NCBI GenBank assembly: GCA_903994455.1 | Contig: CAJEXI010000001.1 | Coordinates: 124,001 to 188,000 of the forward strand | DNA from: an uncultured Chlorobiaceae bacterium | Lineage (GTDB): Bacteria; Bacteroidota; Chlorobiia; Chlorobiales; Chlorobiaceae | Length of the DNA: 64,000 nucleotides | Direction of reading: 5' to 3' | Part shown: piece by piece, positions 36,093 to 46,228 of the stretch | How the letters are laid out: every line of letters begins with the position of its first letter | Position numbering within the stretch: position 1 is the first letter of the stretch | Notes under the pieces: model-generated | What the model saw: only the letters and a program-made list of their open reading frames with translations | The model's database searches: none | Told to the model about the DNA's origin: nothing | Made by a program: the position numbers and the translations under genes

Positions 36093-39000
36093 TTATTCTC
36101 CTGTTGCATCCTGACTCAGCATAATCAGGTTTCGCAGATCATTATTTGACAGTTCAGTCAGCCACTGCTCGCCTGTGCCGAGAACCTGGCCAGCAACGGC
36201 TGTTTTTTTCTCAATCATCTCATCAATACGCTCTTCGAGAGTGCCAGTTGTAATAAATTTATGGACCTCGACGTTTTTGTGCTGTCCGATACGGAATGCG
36301 CGATCGGTCGCCTGATTCTCCACCGCAGGGTTCCACCATCGGTCATAGTGAACAACGTGGTTAGCGCTGGTGAGGTTCAGGCCAGTTCCACCAGCTTTCA
36401 GTGAGAGAATAAAGATTGATGGTGAATTGCTGCTGCTTTTCTGAAAGGTTTCGACCATCTCATCCCGCTTTTTTTTGCTGATGCCGCCATGCAGAAAAAG
36501 CACCTCTTCTCCGAAAAGTTCCTGCAAATAGCGCTGGAGCATGGTTCCCATCTGGGTAAACTGGGTAAAGAGCAGCGTTTTTTCGCCAGCTTCGCGGATA
36601 TCTTGAAGCAGTTCGGTCAACCGCAGCACTTTGCCTGAGCGGCGTTCAAGAGCCGAATTGTCGCCGAGAAATTGTGCCGGATGGTTGCAGACCTGTTTGA
36701 GTTTCAGCAGCAGGGCGAGCACCAGCCCGCGCCGGTCAATACCTTCGGCGTTCTCGATTTTCTCCTGAAGATCATTGACCACAGCCTTGTAGAGTGATGC
36801 CTGCTCTTTGGTGAGCAAACAATACTCCTTCATTTCAATCTTGTCGGGCAGATCGGAAATAATGGACTTGTCGGTTTTCATGCGGCGCAAAATAAATGGA
36901 GCGGTCAGTGACTTCAATCGTGTCGAAGCTTCAGTATCACCATACCACTGTATCGGGGTATAGAAGTTCTCCCGGAAAAAGTGCTGGGTGCCAAGAAACC
37001 CCGGATTGAGAAAATCCATGAGTGCCCAGAGGTCGCCGACATGATTTTCAACCGGAGTGCCGGTCAGGGCAATACGGTAATCGGCCCGAATTGTTCTTGC
37101 CGCTTTTGACTGTTTTGTTTCAGGGTTTTTGATGTTCTGCGCTTCATCCAGGATAATCCCCGCCCAGGGGACTTTCGTCAGCATTTCAAGGTCGCGTTGC
37201 AGCAGCCCGTAGGTTGAAATGACCATGGCTGACGCACTGGCCGCTTTGCGAAACGCGGTCGTTTTCATCCGATCACTGCCGTGATGCACCATGACGGCCA
37301 AGTCAGGCGTAAATCGCTCGGCCTCTTTTCGCCAGTTGTTGACGACTGAGGTTGGGCAAATCAGGAGCACTGCTTTTTTTTCGCCCTTCTCCCGGTCTCT
37401 CTGCACCATAGCAAGCGTCTGGATGGTTTTGCCGAGCCCCATGTCATCAGCAAGGCAAGCACCAAGTCCCCATTTGCGAAGAAACGAGAGCCATGAAAAG
37501 CCGCGTTCCTGATAGGCCCGAAGCGTCCCCTGAAACCCTTCAGGCGGCGGGATCATCTCAAATTGTCCCTGGCCAGAGAGCTTTTCAAGAAGTTCCTGAA
37601 GCCACCCTTCAATTTCAACGGCACGAATCAGGATGTCCTCCTCCTTTTTCCGGGCACCCAGCGCTGTTGAGAGAAGCTCTCGGGCTGAAAGCTCTCCGGT
37701 GGGATGAGTCTCAAGAAAACGGATCGCGCCAGCAAGCTCTTTGTGATCAATCTGAGTCCACTGTCCCCTCACTCTTACCAACGGCGCTTTTAATTCGGCC
37801 AGCGTTTTCAGCTCTTGCAGATCAAGCTCTTCATTGCCGAGCGCAGCGGCATAATTGCACGCAATCATACGGTCAAGAGTGAGGCCGGATCCGCTCCCTT
37901 TCATGGAAGGCAGTTTGGCTTTTGTTTTAATGCCAAGACGGTTGAACCCTCTCCGACCAACCCACCAGGAGGGAAGCATGACAATAAAGCCTGAATTTCG
38001 AAGGAGTTCAGCATACTCAAGCAAAAACTGGTAAGCGCCCGCAGTATCAAGGTCGAAACCTCCCGGGCTTTTCTTTTTCAGGCTCTGGGTGACTGCGGGG
38101 TAAAGACCGGAAGCTTGTCCCAGCGCGGTGAGCATAAATTCGGTACAATCTGCGGTGTAGGAGGCAATATGCTGCGATGCGGCGCTTTCTGGTTTCCAAA
38201 GATCCTGAGCCTCCAGAAGCAGACTCGGGTCAGCTTTCAACTGGAGTTGATAGGCAACATGCCACTGCTCCCTTTTTTTGCCTTTCAGCGGAGGCTCGGT
38301 CAGTTGAAAGCAGAAGTTGAATGGTGAGCGTTCAAGCACGTCAATGGGACGGCGCCACGAGTTGAGCTGGCGCGCAAACTCTTCAATTTCCGGTTCGCGC
38401 TTCCACTGGATACGGGCGGGATTATTGTTCAAGGCGTAGAGCCACGCATCATGAATACTCTCGAATTCGGAGATTTTTGGCGTAACTGATTGTTCCGTGG
38501 GACGGAGCAGGGCATTGACCACAAAAGAGAGAAGCTGCTTGAGCACCAACTGTTTTGGAGCATCCGGAGATTGAGCATTCGGTTTGCTGAGAGCGCGACA
38601 TACTGCGGGCATGGTTTCCGCAAGTTTTTCAAGAGCAAGGAACGTCGCGTTGTCGGGGAAGGGCAGCCATTGGGCCTCCCAGAAGGTATCGTTTTTGACC
38701 AATGAAGGCAGCAGCGACTGGTTTCTGATGATGTTCAGCGCAAGTTTCAGTACTTGCCGCGTCCAGAGGAGAGAGTTTCCAAAAATGGTGCCATTGACAG
38801 GAATGTTCCCCTTTTCAGAGAGCCGGCAAAGCTCGAGCAGTATCCTGTAATTGAGGCGAAGCGCGGTAATCGGAAACGGCTGGAGGTTCTCCTTTTCGCT
38901 GGTGTCGGGTGCAGCGCCGATAAGGGGAGATGATGGAAAAGGGTTATTTCCATAGCAGGGTAGCCAGACGCAAAACTCTTTTGTCGTGTTGCTGCGAAGA

Positions 39001-39116
39001 GAAAATATGCCCAGATCAGCCGTTGCCATTCGCAACTCTTTCAGCATACCGATCTTTTTTCCTTCACTCCAGAGAACCGGAGTGCCGTTGAGTATGGAGA
39101 GGTGCAACGCTATCAT
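36093..39116 (-). CDS. SNF2-family (HepA/RapA-like) helicase
   Basis: I place the start at ATG 39116 (1007 aa), because the frame from 39200 adds a hydrophobic stretch without family resemblance. The N-terminal third is the bacterial SNF2-associated domain. The P-loop LADDMGLGKTIQTLAMVQRD is followed by LICPTSVVNNWRKEAERF, then ILDEAQNIKNPETKQSKAAR and ALTGTPVENHVGDLWALMDF. The C-lobe has FTQFTQMGTMLQRY, LKAGGTGLNLTSANHVVHYD, RWWNP and RAFRIGQ. It is an ATP-driven dsDNA translocase that probably remodels protein-DNA or RNA polymerase complexes, with the adjacent SWIM protein as partner. Confidence 0.93.
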   Translation of the reverse strand: MIALHLSILNGTPVLWSEGKKIGMLKELRMATADLGIFSLRSNTTKEFCVWLPCYGNNPFPSSPLIGAAPDTSEKENLQPFPITALRLNYRILLELCRLSEKGNIPVNGTIFGNSLLWTRQVLKLALNIIRNQSLLPSLVKNDTFWEAQWLPFPDNATFLALEKLAETMPAVCRALSKPNAQSPDAPKQLVLKQLLSFVVNALLRPTEQSVTPKISEFESIHDAWLYALNNNPARIQWKREPEIEEFARQLNSWRRPIDVLERSPFNFCFQLTEPPLKGKKREQWHVAYQLQLKADPSLLLEAQDLWKPESAASQHIASYTADCTEFMLTALGQASGLYPAVTQSLKKKSPGGFDLDTAGAYQFLLEYAELLRNSGFIVMLPSWWVGRRGFNRLGIKTKAKLPSMKGSGSGLTLDRMIACNYAAALGNEELDLQELKTLAELKAPLVRVRGQWTQIDHKELAGAIRFLETHPTGELSARELLSTALGARKKEEDILIRAVEIEGWLQELLEKLSGQGQFEMIPPPEGFQGTLRAYQERGFSWLSFLRKWGLGACLADDMGLGKTIQTLAMVQRDREKGEKKAVLLICPTSVVNNWRKEAERFTPDLAVMVHHGSDRMKTTAFRKAASASAMVISTYGLLQRDLEMLTKVPWAGIILDEAQNIKNPETKQSKAARTIRADYRIALTGTPVENHVGDLWALMDFLNPGFLGTQHFFRENFYTPIQWYGDTEASTRLKSLTAPFILRRMKTDKSIISDLPDKIEMKEYCLLTKEQASLYKAVVNDLQEKIENAEGIDRRGLVLALLLKLKQVCNHPAQFLGDNSALERRSGKVLRLTELLQDIREAGEKTLLFTQFTQMGTMLQRYLQELFGEEVLFLHGGISKKKRDEMVETFQKSSSNSPSIFILSLKAGGTGLNLTSANHVVHYDRWWNPAVENQATDRAFRIGQHKNVEVHKFITTGTLEERIDEMIEKKTAVAGQVLGTGEQWLTELSNNDLRNLIMLSQDATGE

Positions 39117-39296
39117 CTGTTCTTGTGTCCGGGCAATGTTCTCGTTTGAAAAGAGGAGAAAGATTGCCAAAATAGCAAATGTGCTTGTAATGAGGAACAA
39201 TCATGACAGGAAAAAAGCTGTGTTGCGCGGTAAAGGAGTCGGTGTGGCCCGAAACAACCGTAACACTGATGGCTGTTTCGGGCAAGAGGGAGCAGG

Positions 39297-39842
39297 TTAC
39301 ATGCCGAGTGACTTGAGGAGAAGCGGAATGGCGCAAAGGCCGATGGCAACGTTTGTTGCGCCACAAATTTTTGTGATCAAGGCATTCTGCTTGTACCAGG
39401 CGAAAGGCAGCAAAATGGTCAGCAAGTTAATGAGCAGAAGCACGGTGGCTAAAGGCCATATTTTTCCGAGAAGAATGGCTTTGTAGCTGAAAACTGCTGT
39501 GATGAAAAAGATACCGAGAAAAAGGTGAGCATAAATCTTTTTATCTCCGGGGTTGTAGAAATGCATGGCCACAACAACCCAGAAAAATCCGTAAGTCGCA
39601 AAGATAGTGCCCAGATAAATTCTGATTTCTGGTGGCAACCCCATATCAAACAGATACATGCAGGCTGCTGTGAAAAGCTGTGTTAACCCCCCGAAATAGA
39701 GTGCGACATGAGCAAGATTTCGGCCAAGTTTTGCATGATCAGTCTCCTCGTCAAGACCAAATCCCAACTGTTCAAGACCGAATACCCAGACGGTGACAAT
39801 CAGCCCGAACAACCCGATAGCTTCCGGATTTACAACATTCAT
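39297..39842 (-). CDS. GPR1/FUN34/YaaH (SatP) family transporter
   Basis: ATG 39842 has AAGGAG upstream and is preferred. The product (181 aa) starts MNVVNPEAIGLFGLIVTVWV, which carries the family motif NPxxxGLxxx. It continues with six predicted helices (GLTQLFTAACMYLFDMG; TYGFFWVVVAMHFY). The family moves acetate or succinate across the inner membrane. For a photomixotroph that assimilates acetate this would make sense. Substrate is inferred. Confidence 0.82.
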   Translation of the reverse strand: MNVVNPEAIGLFGLIVTVWVFGLEQLGFGLDEETDHAKLGRNLAHVALYFGGLTQLFTAACMYLFDMGLPPEIRIYLGTIFATYGFFWVVVAMHFYNPGDKKIYAHLFLGIFFITAVFSYKAILLGKIWPLATVLLLINLLTILLPFAWYKQNALITKICGATNVAIGLCAIPLLLKSLGM

Positions 39843-40115
39843 CGAAAGATTCTCCTTTTTTTTGTTGATAAAAGTTTTGAACACCGCCGAATAAATGGGA
39901 ATTTCAACGGAAGCATAAATGTACAGCAAATTTTTTTTAAAGAATAATAGTATTCTTTTTTGCTGATTTCCTGTCATCTTTTTACGCTTTTGAGAGGAGC
40001 GCTCAAAGCGCTTTTCGCGTGCACCTTGCCGAAAAACTGTTGCCGAGATATTATGTCCATAGTGGACTTGCCAGCAGGATTTCCCGCTTTCTTTTGATAC
40101 CTTTGAGCTTTAACA

Positions 40116-41444
40116 ATGCAATTGTCTATGGAGGCGATGACTGTATCTGCCGAAGAATTTCCAGGAGTTGCTCCTGATAACGCTGATGCCAAAAGGAATC
40201 GTGGCCTTACACGGCAACTCCTTTCTGCCTTTCCCGCCTTTGAGAGCAGGAATTTTCGCCGTTATTTTCCTGGACAGGTGATTTCAATGATCGGAACCTG
40301 GATCCAGATGGTGGCGCAGGGGTGGCTGGTGCTTGAAATAACTGGTTCTGCTTTTGATGTTGGGCTTGCCGCTGCGGCCTCCACACTGCCGACACTTTTT
40401 CTTTCGCTGTTTGGCGGTGTTGTTGTTGACCGTTATCCAAGGAGGACTATTCTGCTCTGGACGCAGTCTTCGGCGATGGTGCTTGCTTTTGTACTCGGCA
40501 CGTTCGCCATGACAGGTACCGTAACTCTCGGGATTATCCTTGTGCTCTCCTTTCTTCTTGGGTGCGTCAATGCCCTCAATGTTCCTGCGCTCCAGGCCTT
40601 TCTCAGCGAAATAGTGGAGCGTGAGCATCTTGCGTCGGCCGTTGCGATGAATTCGGCGATCTATAACGGTTCACGGGTTATCGGGCCCGCCATTGCAGGT
40701 CTGCTGATCTCCGCAACCGGGACGGGTACGGCTTTTATGGTCAACGGTGTCAGTTTTTTTGCGGTCATTATTTCATTGCTCTCTATGGAGGAGACGCAAA
40801 AAGCTTCAGCCGAGAACATAAGCCAGCATCCTCTACAGGCAATCAGAGATGGGCTGAAGTACTCCTGGGAGCATCCGGTCATCCGGACAAGCATCTTGTA
40901 TATTGCAGTGATCTCAATTTTTGCATGGTCTTATGTTACCATGCTTCCCTTTATTGCCAAGCATACCTTCCACATGGATGCTTCTGGCATGGGCTATCTT
41001 TATGGTGTCTCCGGTCTTGGCTCGGTTGTCGGCACCGTGCTTGTCTCCATCTATTCCAGAAAAATCGATCGCCTTGTTTTCATTGCAGGCGGAACCATCC
41101 TCTTCTCTCTCGCTCTTATCGGGTTTACGATGACCACTTTTTTGCCGTCAGCACTTTTTTTTCTTTTTCTGGGTGGGTTTGGATTGGTCTCGGCAGTTTC
41201 GACGCTCAGCGCCACCATCCAGAGTACGGTTGACGACCGTTTCAGGGGAAGAGTGATGAGCCTCTATATGATGGTTTTCATGGGGTTCATGCCTATCGGT
41301 AACCTTGAAATTGGTTACCTTTCGGAACATTTTGGCACGGGGGTTGCCATTCGCCTGGGATGCATGGTAACGATTATGGCGGCAATCGCTCTCGCTCTGT
41401 ACAGCAGAGGCTCCCAAAAAACATTTTTGAAGCAAGTATTGTAA
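40116..41444 (+). CDS. Major facilitator superfamily exporter (EntS/MFS_3-like)
   Basis: The ~440-residue membrane protein has twelve predicted helices and the family block [20 protein letters not shown] then [17 protein letters not shown]. The loop 2-3 motif ([18 protein letters not shown]-x3-D-R-x-x-R-R) is present. It resembles enterobactin-exporter/drug MFS proteins of the DUF894 group. Starts at 40116, 40128 and 40137 are all possible. The substrate is unknown. Confidence 0.88.
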   Translation: MQLSMEAMTVSAEEFPGVAPDNADAKRNRGLTRQLLSAFPAFESRNFRRYFPGQVISMIGTWIQMVAQGWLVLEITGSAFDVGLAAAASTLPTLFLSLFGGVVVDRYPRRTILLWTQSSAMVLAFVLGTFAMTGTVTLGIILVLSFLLGCVNALNVPALQAFLSEIVEREHLASAVAMNSAIYNGSRVIGPAIAGLLISATGTGTAFMVNGVSFFAVIISLLSMEETQKASAENISQHPLQAIRDGLKYSWEHPVIRTSILYIAVISIFAWSYVTMLPFIAKHTFHMDASGMGYLYGVSGLGSVVGTVLVSIYSRKIDRLVFIAGGTILFSLALIGFTMTTFLPSALFFLFLGGFGLVSAVSTLSATIQSTVDDRFRGRVMSLYMMVFMGFMPIGNLEIGYLSEHFGTGVAIRLGCMVTIMAAIALALYSRGSQKTFLKQVL

Positions 41445-41460
41445 TACTTCTCAGATACTT

Positions 41461-41720
41461 ATTGTTGCGTTATCAAGGAGAGGGAATTGCTCTTGCCAGT
41501 GCAGAAGACCGGATTGGCCGCAATGATCCTTGCTTTTGCGGGAGAGGCAAGAAGTTCAAGAAATGTTGCGGGAGGTGAGCTTCCCTGCCCTTCGGAAATT
41601 TGTGGCAGTACTCCTCTATTTTGTTGTATTGAGTCTATCGGTATATCTTGTACCTTTATTGTATTATATGTGCTGATTATTTATCGCAAAGCCCATTCCG
41701 AATCCAATAACATACACATC
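41461..41720 (+). repeat. SEC-C gene 3' end and trailer, remnant copy (intact copy 42330-42570)
   Basis: The DNA encodes [20 protein letters not shown] then FKKCCGR-stop and continues into a trailer with TTGAGTCTATCGGTATATC. The same end and trailer follow the intact YecA-like gene ([39 protein letters not shown]). It is a leftover 3' end, which indicates a former tandem duplication of the gene. Confidence 0.85.
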
Positions 41721-42443
41721 ATGACACAACACGATTTTCCAGATGAGTTGCTTGCCTTCATCTCCGACAGTGAGATGGCCGAGCTTCAGGATTTTCTTGA
41801 TTCCGATACCGTGCCTGACGGTGCAATGATTCTTGAGTGTCTCGACGGTTTTCTTGCTGCGCTGGTTATTGGCCCGGCATCTGTTCCGACAGAAACATGG
41901 ATGCCTCTTGTGTGGGATATGCCCGATGGTCTTGAAACTCCTGCATTTGAATCCGTTGATCAGGCGAAAAGAATGACAAAGCTCGTCCTGAAAATGAAGG
42001 ACAGCCTCACGATATTCTTTGCCAGTTCTACTGAATTATACTGTCCATTGTGCATGGAGATGGAACTTGAGAGCGAAGAGATCTACAACGATTTTATAAA
42101 GTTGTGGGCGACCGGATTTATGGCAGGAATATACTGTAATAAAAACAACTGGAAACCGATGCTTGACAAGGTGGACTATTTTGAGGAATTCTTAATGCCA
42201 ATTTATCTGCTTAGTCCCTTTGCAAACAACACCCCGCCACTGCCAACAAAAACATTCAATGTGCTCAGAGATCTCATTCCTGAATATGTGAACGAGATCC
42301 GCAAATTTTGGCTGCCTCGGCGTCAGCAAGAAATTGCAAGGGGAAAAGGCGTAGTGATTGCCAGCGAGGCAGACCGGATTGGCCGCAATGAGCCATGCCC
42401 TTGTGGCAGCGGGAAGAAGTTCAAGAAGTGTTGCGGGAAGTGA
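41721..42443 (+). CDS. YecA/UPF0149 family protein with SEC-C zinc motif
   Basis: ATG 41721 gives 240 aa. The frame upstream to 41487 belongs to the duplicated remnant. The UPF0149 part ([46 protein letters not shown]) is followed by a C-terminal SEC-C motif [20 protein letters not shown] (CxCx8CC), which binds zinc and often SecB or ribosomes. The role here is unknown; YecA of E. coli binds Zn and SecY/ribosomes. Confidence 0.88.
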   Translation: MTQHDFPDELLAFISDSEMAELQDFLDSDTVPDGAMILECLDGFLAALVIGPASVPTETWMPLVWDMPDGLETPAFESVDQAKRMTKLVLKMKDSLTIFFASSTELYCPLCMEMELESEEIYNDFIKLWATGFMAGIYCNKNNWKPMLDKVDYFEEFLMPIYLLSPFANNTPPLPTKTFNVLRDLIPEYVNEIRKFWLPRRQQEIARGKGVVIASEADRIGRNEPCPCGSGKKFKKCCGK

Positions 42444-42596
42444 TCTCTCTTCCTGTTTAATATGCTTCCGGCAGATTGAGGGCTGCAGTCCTCTCTTTTG
42501 TCTTATTGAGTTTATCGGTATATGTTGTATCTTTTTTGTAATATATGCCCAGTTCATTCATCGGTAAAACGGATTTGGAAAAGAACGATTAGAACC

Positions 42597-44729
42597 ATGC
42601 CCCCAGCTAATTTTCAGCAGCTCTCAAATTTTATATGGTCGGTTGCCGAACTGCTGCGCGGGCCTTACCGGCCTCCTCAGTACGAACGGGTGATGTTGCC
42701 GCTTACGGTACTGCGCCGCTTCGACTGCGTGCTGGAGCCAACCAAAGAGAGTGTCCTCAACAAACATGCAGAGCTCACCGCCAGGGGTGGGGCCAGTATT
42801 GAAGCCATACTGAATAATCTGGCCAAAGATGAAGATGGCAAGCCGCTGGGATTTCATAACCACAGTCAGCTCAATTTTCGCAAGCTTAAGGGTGACCCCG
42901 ACAACATCGGTCGCCATCTCACCGATTATATCAACGGCTTTTCAGAGAACATTCGCAAAATTTTTGAGCGCTTCGAGTTCGACAAGGAGATTGAAAAGCT
43001 TGAAGAGGCCAACCGGCTCTATCAGGTTGTTGCCCAGTTCGAAGATATGGATCTGCACCCCTCGCGGGTCGATAACATCACCATGGGGCTGGTCTTCGAA
43101 GAGCTGATCCGGCGATTCAATGAAGCGGCGAACGAGACATCCGGTGACCACTTCACGCCGCGCGAAGTTATTCGACTGATGGTAAACCTTTTGCTGGAGG
43201 CAGATACCAGGGTATTGACACAGGAGGGCATTATCGTTACAATCTGCGATCCAGCCTGTGGTACGGGTGGCATGTTGGCCGAGGCGCAGAACTGGATTCG
43301 TGCCCACAACGAGCAGGCAACGGTTAAAGTGTTTGGGCAGGACTATAACCCGCGCTCCTACGCCGTAGCGGCCTCTGACCTGCTTATAAAAGGTCATAAA
43401 GATAGCCGTATTGAATATGGAAATACCCTGATCGACGATAAATTTCCTGAGATGCGTTTTGATTATCTGCTCGCCAATCCACCGTTTGGAGTGGACTGGA
43501 AGGGGGAGAAGAGAGTGATTGACCGCTCCCCAAACTTCCGGGGCTACAATGGCAAGCTCCCCCGTATCAACGATGGTGCGCTGCTCTTTCTTGTCCACAT
43601 GATCTCCAAATTTGAGCCCTGGCAAGAAGGTAATCGCAACAAAACTGGCTCACGTGTAGCTATCGTCTTCAATGGCTCCCCCCTTTTTACCGGAGGAGCA
43701 GGCAGTGGAGAGAGTGAAATTCGCCGTTGGATTATTGAGCACGACTGGCTTGAAGCCATTGTCGCCCTGCCCGAGCAGATGTTCTACAACACTGGTATTG
43801 GCACCTTTATCTGGGTGCTCAGCAATCGCAAAGCAGCTCACCGCAAAGGCAAGATTCAGTTGATCGATGCTCGCGAACGCTGGATACCGATGAAGCGCAG
43901 CCTCGGCAACAAGCGCCGCTACCTTGATGAAGCTGCCATTGAGACGGTTACACGCGAGCATGGTGCGCTCGACAACTCCAAAACCAGCAAAATTTTTGAT
44001 AACGCTGATTTTGGCTACCGGCGCATCACCGTGCATCGCCCGTTGCGCCTGCGCTTCCAGATTACCCGTAAAACCAAAGAGCGTTTTCTCGACACCTGCC
44101 CCGAATTGCTTGATGCTGTTCTTTCGATGGAAGAGGCGCTGGGCAACGAGCCTCTTTTCGACTGGAACAGCGTGTGGGAAAAAGTGCAGCGAGTGGTCAA
44201 AGCCCTGCCCGATCAAGCCAGCGGATGGACGCCTGGCGCCAAAGGTACGGCGCAGAAAAAAATATTCCGTGAGGTTTTCACCGAAGTTGATCCGGCAGCA
44301 GAACCGGTTATAGCCAAACAGCAAAAGATTGAAGTTTTGGATGCGGAAACGCTGTTTCCTGATCAGACCCTACCTGCCGGTTTGACGCGCACTGAGCTGG
44401 AAACGGTACTTGGTCTGCATGTTGCAAGTAAAGGCAAGCATATCGAATACGAGCCTGATCCAGCGCTCAAAGACACCGAAAACATTCCTCTCAAGGAAGA
44501 TATTGTCAGCTACTTTTTGCGCGAAGTGCGCCCTTATGTGAAAGATGCCTGGATCGACCGCGAAACGCTCGACGAGCTGGATGGCGGTATCGGCAAGGTG
44601 GGATACGAGATCAATTTTAACAGAGTTTTCTTTCAGTACAAAGCACCTCGCTCATTGAAGGAGATTGATACCGAACTGGCAGATGTTGAGAAACGGATCA
44701 TGGATTTGCTGAAGGAGGTGACGGAGTGA
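42597..44729 (+). CDS. hsdM: Type I restriction-modification DNA methyltransferase subunit
   Basis: The 710-residue protein (ATG 42597) is an N6-adenine methylase. After the HsdM N-terminal helical domain (FIWSVAELLRGPYRPPQYER, VMLPLTVLRRFDCVLEP) it has SAM motif I DPACGTGGMLAEAQNW (about 218) and catalytic motif IV NPPFGVDWK (about 293). The long C-terminus contacts HsdS. It is the first gene of the hsd operon. Its stop overlaps the GTG of the next gene, which shows coupling. Confidence 0.95.
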   Translation: MPPANFQQLSNFIWSVAELLRGPYRPPQYERVMLPLTVLRRFDCVLEPTKESVLNKHAELTARGGASIEAILNNLAKDEDGKPLGFHNHSQLNFRKLKGDPDNIGRHLTDYINGFSENIRKIFERFEFDKEIEKLEEANRLYQVVAQFEDMDLHPSRVDNITMGLVFEELIRRFNEAANETSGDHFTPREVIRLMVNLLLEADTRVLTQEGIIVTICDPACGTGGMLAEAQNWIRAHNEQATVKVFGQDYNPRSYAVAASDLLIKGHKDSRIEYGNTLIDDKFPEMRFDYLLANPPFGVDWKGEKRVIDRSPNFRGYNGKLPRINDGALLFLVHMISKFEPWQEGNRNKTGSRVAIVFNGSPLFTGGAGSGESEIRRWIIEHDWLEAIVALPEQMFYNTGIGTFIWVLSNRKAAHRKGKIQLIDARERWIPMKRSLGNKRRYLDEAAIETVTREHGALDNSKTSKIFDNADFGYRRITVHRPLRLRFQITRKTKERFLDTCPELLDAVLSMEEALGNEPLFDWNSVWEKVQRVVKALPDQASGWTPGAKGTAQKKIFREVFTEVDPAAEPVIAKQQKIEVLDAETLFPDQTLPAGLTRTELETVLGLHVASKGKHIEYEPDPALKDTENIPLKEDIVSYFLREVRPYVKDAWIDRETLDELDGGIGKVGYEINFNRVFFQYKAPRSLKEIDTELADVEKRIMDLLKEVTE

Positions 44730-45853
44730 ACGCGCTGATTACCGAAATTCGGGAGCTGATACGCGCTGCCCGTCAGGCGGTAGTGCATTCCGTTGACTTG
44801 ATTCAGGTAGTTACCAACTTCGAGATTGGCCGTCGAATTGTTGAGCACGAACAACAGGGTTCGGAACGGGCGGAATACGGGAAACAGACAATCAAAGAGC
44901 TGGCAACCGATTTGACCGCAGAGTTTGGCAAGGGTTTTTCGGAACGCAATCTGCGAAGCATGCGAAAGTTCTATCTTTTGTATGCGCATCGGGGTTCTGA
45001 CCATTTATCGGCAGCCTCTGAAAAGTTGACGCTTGGTCAGAAACGCAGGATACCGTTGGGCGAATTGGCCTTCGGGGATGCTCATGTACCGATTTGGCAG
45101 ATGCCGTCTGCCAAATCGGCTTCACCGTTTACCTTGAGCTGGTCGCAATATGTTTTTCTTATTTCAATAGATAATAACGATGAGCGCCGGTTCTATGAAA
45201 TCGAGGCTTCATCCAGCGGCTGGACATTGCCAGAACTCAAGCGACAGTATGGTTCCAGCCTTTACGAACGTCTTGCCCTCAGCCGGGACAAAAAGGGCAT
45301 CATGAATCTTGCTGCGGAGGGGCAGATTATCAGTCATCCGGAGGATTTGCTGAAAGATCCTTATGTCCTTGAATTCCTTGGTCTGGATGAAAAGAACAGG
45401 TATTCCGAATCAGATCTTGAACGCGCCATCATCGACAAGCTTGAACATTTTCTGCTTGAATTAGGAAAAGGATTTCTGTTCGAGGCCAGACAGAAGCGTT
45501 TCACCTTTGACGAAGAGCACTTTTTCGTTGACCTGGTTTTCTACAACCGTTTGCTTCGCTGCTACGTACTTATCGACCTGAAAATCGGCACTCTTACCCA
45601 CCAGAACTTGGGGCAGATGCAGATGTATGTCAACTATTTCGACCGTTTTGTGAAGCTGGAAGATGAACACCCGACCATCGGCATAGTTCTTTGCAAAAAG
45701 AAGCACGATGCTTTGGTAGAAATAACCTTGCCAGCGGGGAGCAATATTCACGCAAAGGCATATCAGCTCTATCTGCCCGGCAAAGAGTTGTTGCGGCAAA
45801 AGCTGGAAGAGTGGAGTGAAGAGGCCGGAGAGTTGAAGGAGGCAGAAGAATGA
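44726..45853 (+). CDS. DUF1016 (YhcG) PD-(D/E)XK nuclease
   Basis: The start is GTG 44726 overlapping the hsdM stop by 4 bases. The 375-residue protein has the DUF1016 N-terminal domain (VNFEIGRRIVEHEQQ-like block; FGKGFSERNLRSMRKFY) and the YhcG nuclease core (ELGKGFLFEARQKRF, EEHFFVDLVFYNRLLRCYVL, DLKIG). The Asp...Asp-x-Lys residues (VDLVFY; IDLKIG) form the active site. DUF1016 genes commonly sit inside type I R-M operons, and their role there has not been defined. Confidence 0.9.
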   Translation: MNALITEIRELIRAARQAVVHSVDLIQVVTNFEIGRRIVEHEQQGSERAEYGKQTIKELATDLTAEFGKGFSERNLRSMRKFYLLYAHRGSDHLSAASEKLTLGQKRRIPLGELAFGDAHVPIWQMPSAKSASPFTLSWSQYVFLISIDNNDERRFYEIEASSSGWTLPELKRQYGSSLYERLALSRDKKGIMNLAAEGQIISHPEDLLKDPYVLEFLGLDEKNRYSESDLERAIIDKLEHFLLELGKGFLFEARQKRFTFDEEHFFVDLVFYNRLLRCYVLIDLKIGTLTHQNLGQMQMYVNYFDRFVKLEDEHPTIGIVLCKKKHDALVEITLPAGSNIHAKAYQLYLPGKELLRQKLEEWSEEAGELKEAEE

Positions 45854-46173
45854 GTGTGCTGAAACTGGTAGTTACGTATGAAACCTCATTGCTTGTTCAA
45901 AAGAGCTGTGGTTTGGTTACATGGCATCAGCCTATAGAATTGTTTTTTTGGTTAATGAGGAGCTTATATAGTAACCTCAACGCCTTACATAGTAACCTGG
46001 TCTGCTTATCCAGTAACCCTAAGCGTAGTGCAACCCTGCTTGCACGTACTCCAGAAACTGTTCATCAAAGCTATCTTTGCCTGTTTTTGCTTGATGGGCG
46101 TATCACGATGATTCGTCCTGATGTCCCCAATGAGCCGGAACAGGCGTGTCGAACGGAGGAGGGAAAGGCATGA
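45850..46173 (+). pseudogene. COG2865-type regulator, C-terminal remnant inside the hsd operon
   Basis: The frame from ATG 45850 has an unrecognisable first third. It then reads a repeated linker, LYSNLNALHSNLVCLSSN, and LLARTPETVHQSYL...ITMIRPDVPNEPEQAC. This matches the linker and winged-helix end of AlbA/HATPase_4 proteins (LL.R.p..l...yL.pl...G.I....p..P..p.QAYR). Such genes are frequent between hsdM and hsdS. The ATPase part is missing, so I call it a remnant that still has an open frame. Confidence 0.5.
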
Positions 46174-46228
46174 TGTGTCTATACTTTATAGAAAAGCGGA
46201 TTGTTGTATTGTTGCTGGAGGTGGGAGA

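Noticed and set aside
40128..40139. GGAGG close to ATG 40137 as the proof of the MFS start
   Set aside because: Spacing is only about two bases, too short for a functional ribosome site, so the start remains open.
41487..41720. N-terminal extension of the YecA-like protein
   Set aside because: This part is the duplicated SEC-C end read in another frame. ATG 41721 begins the family sequence.
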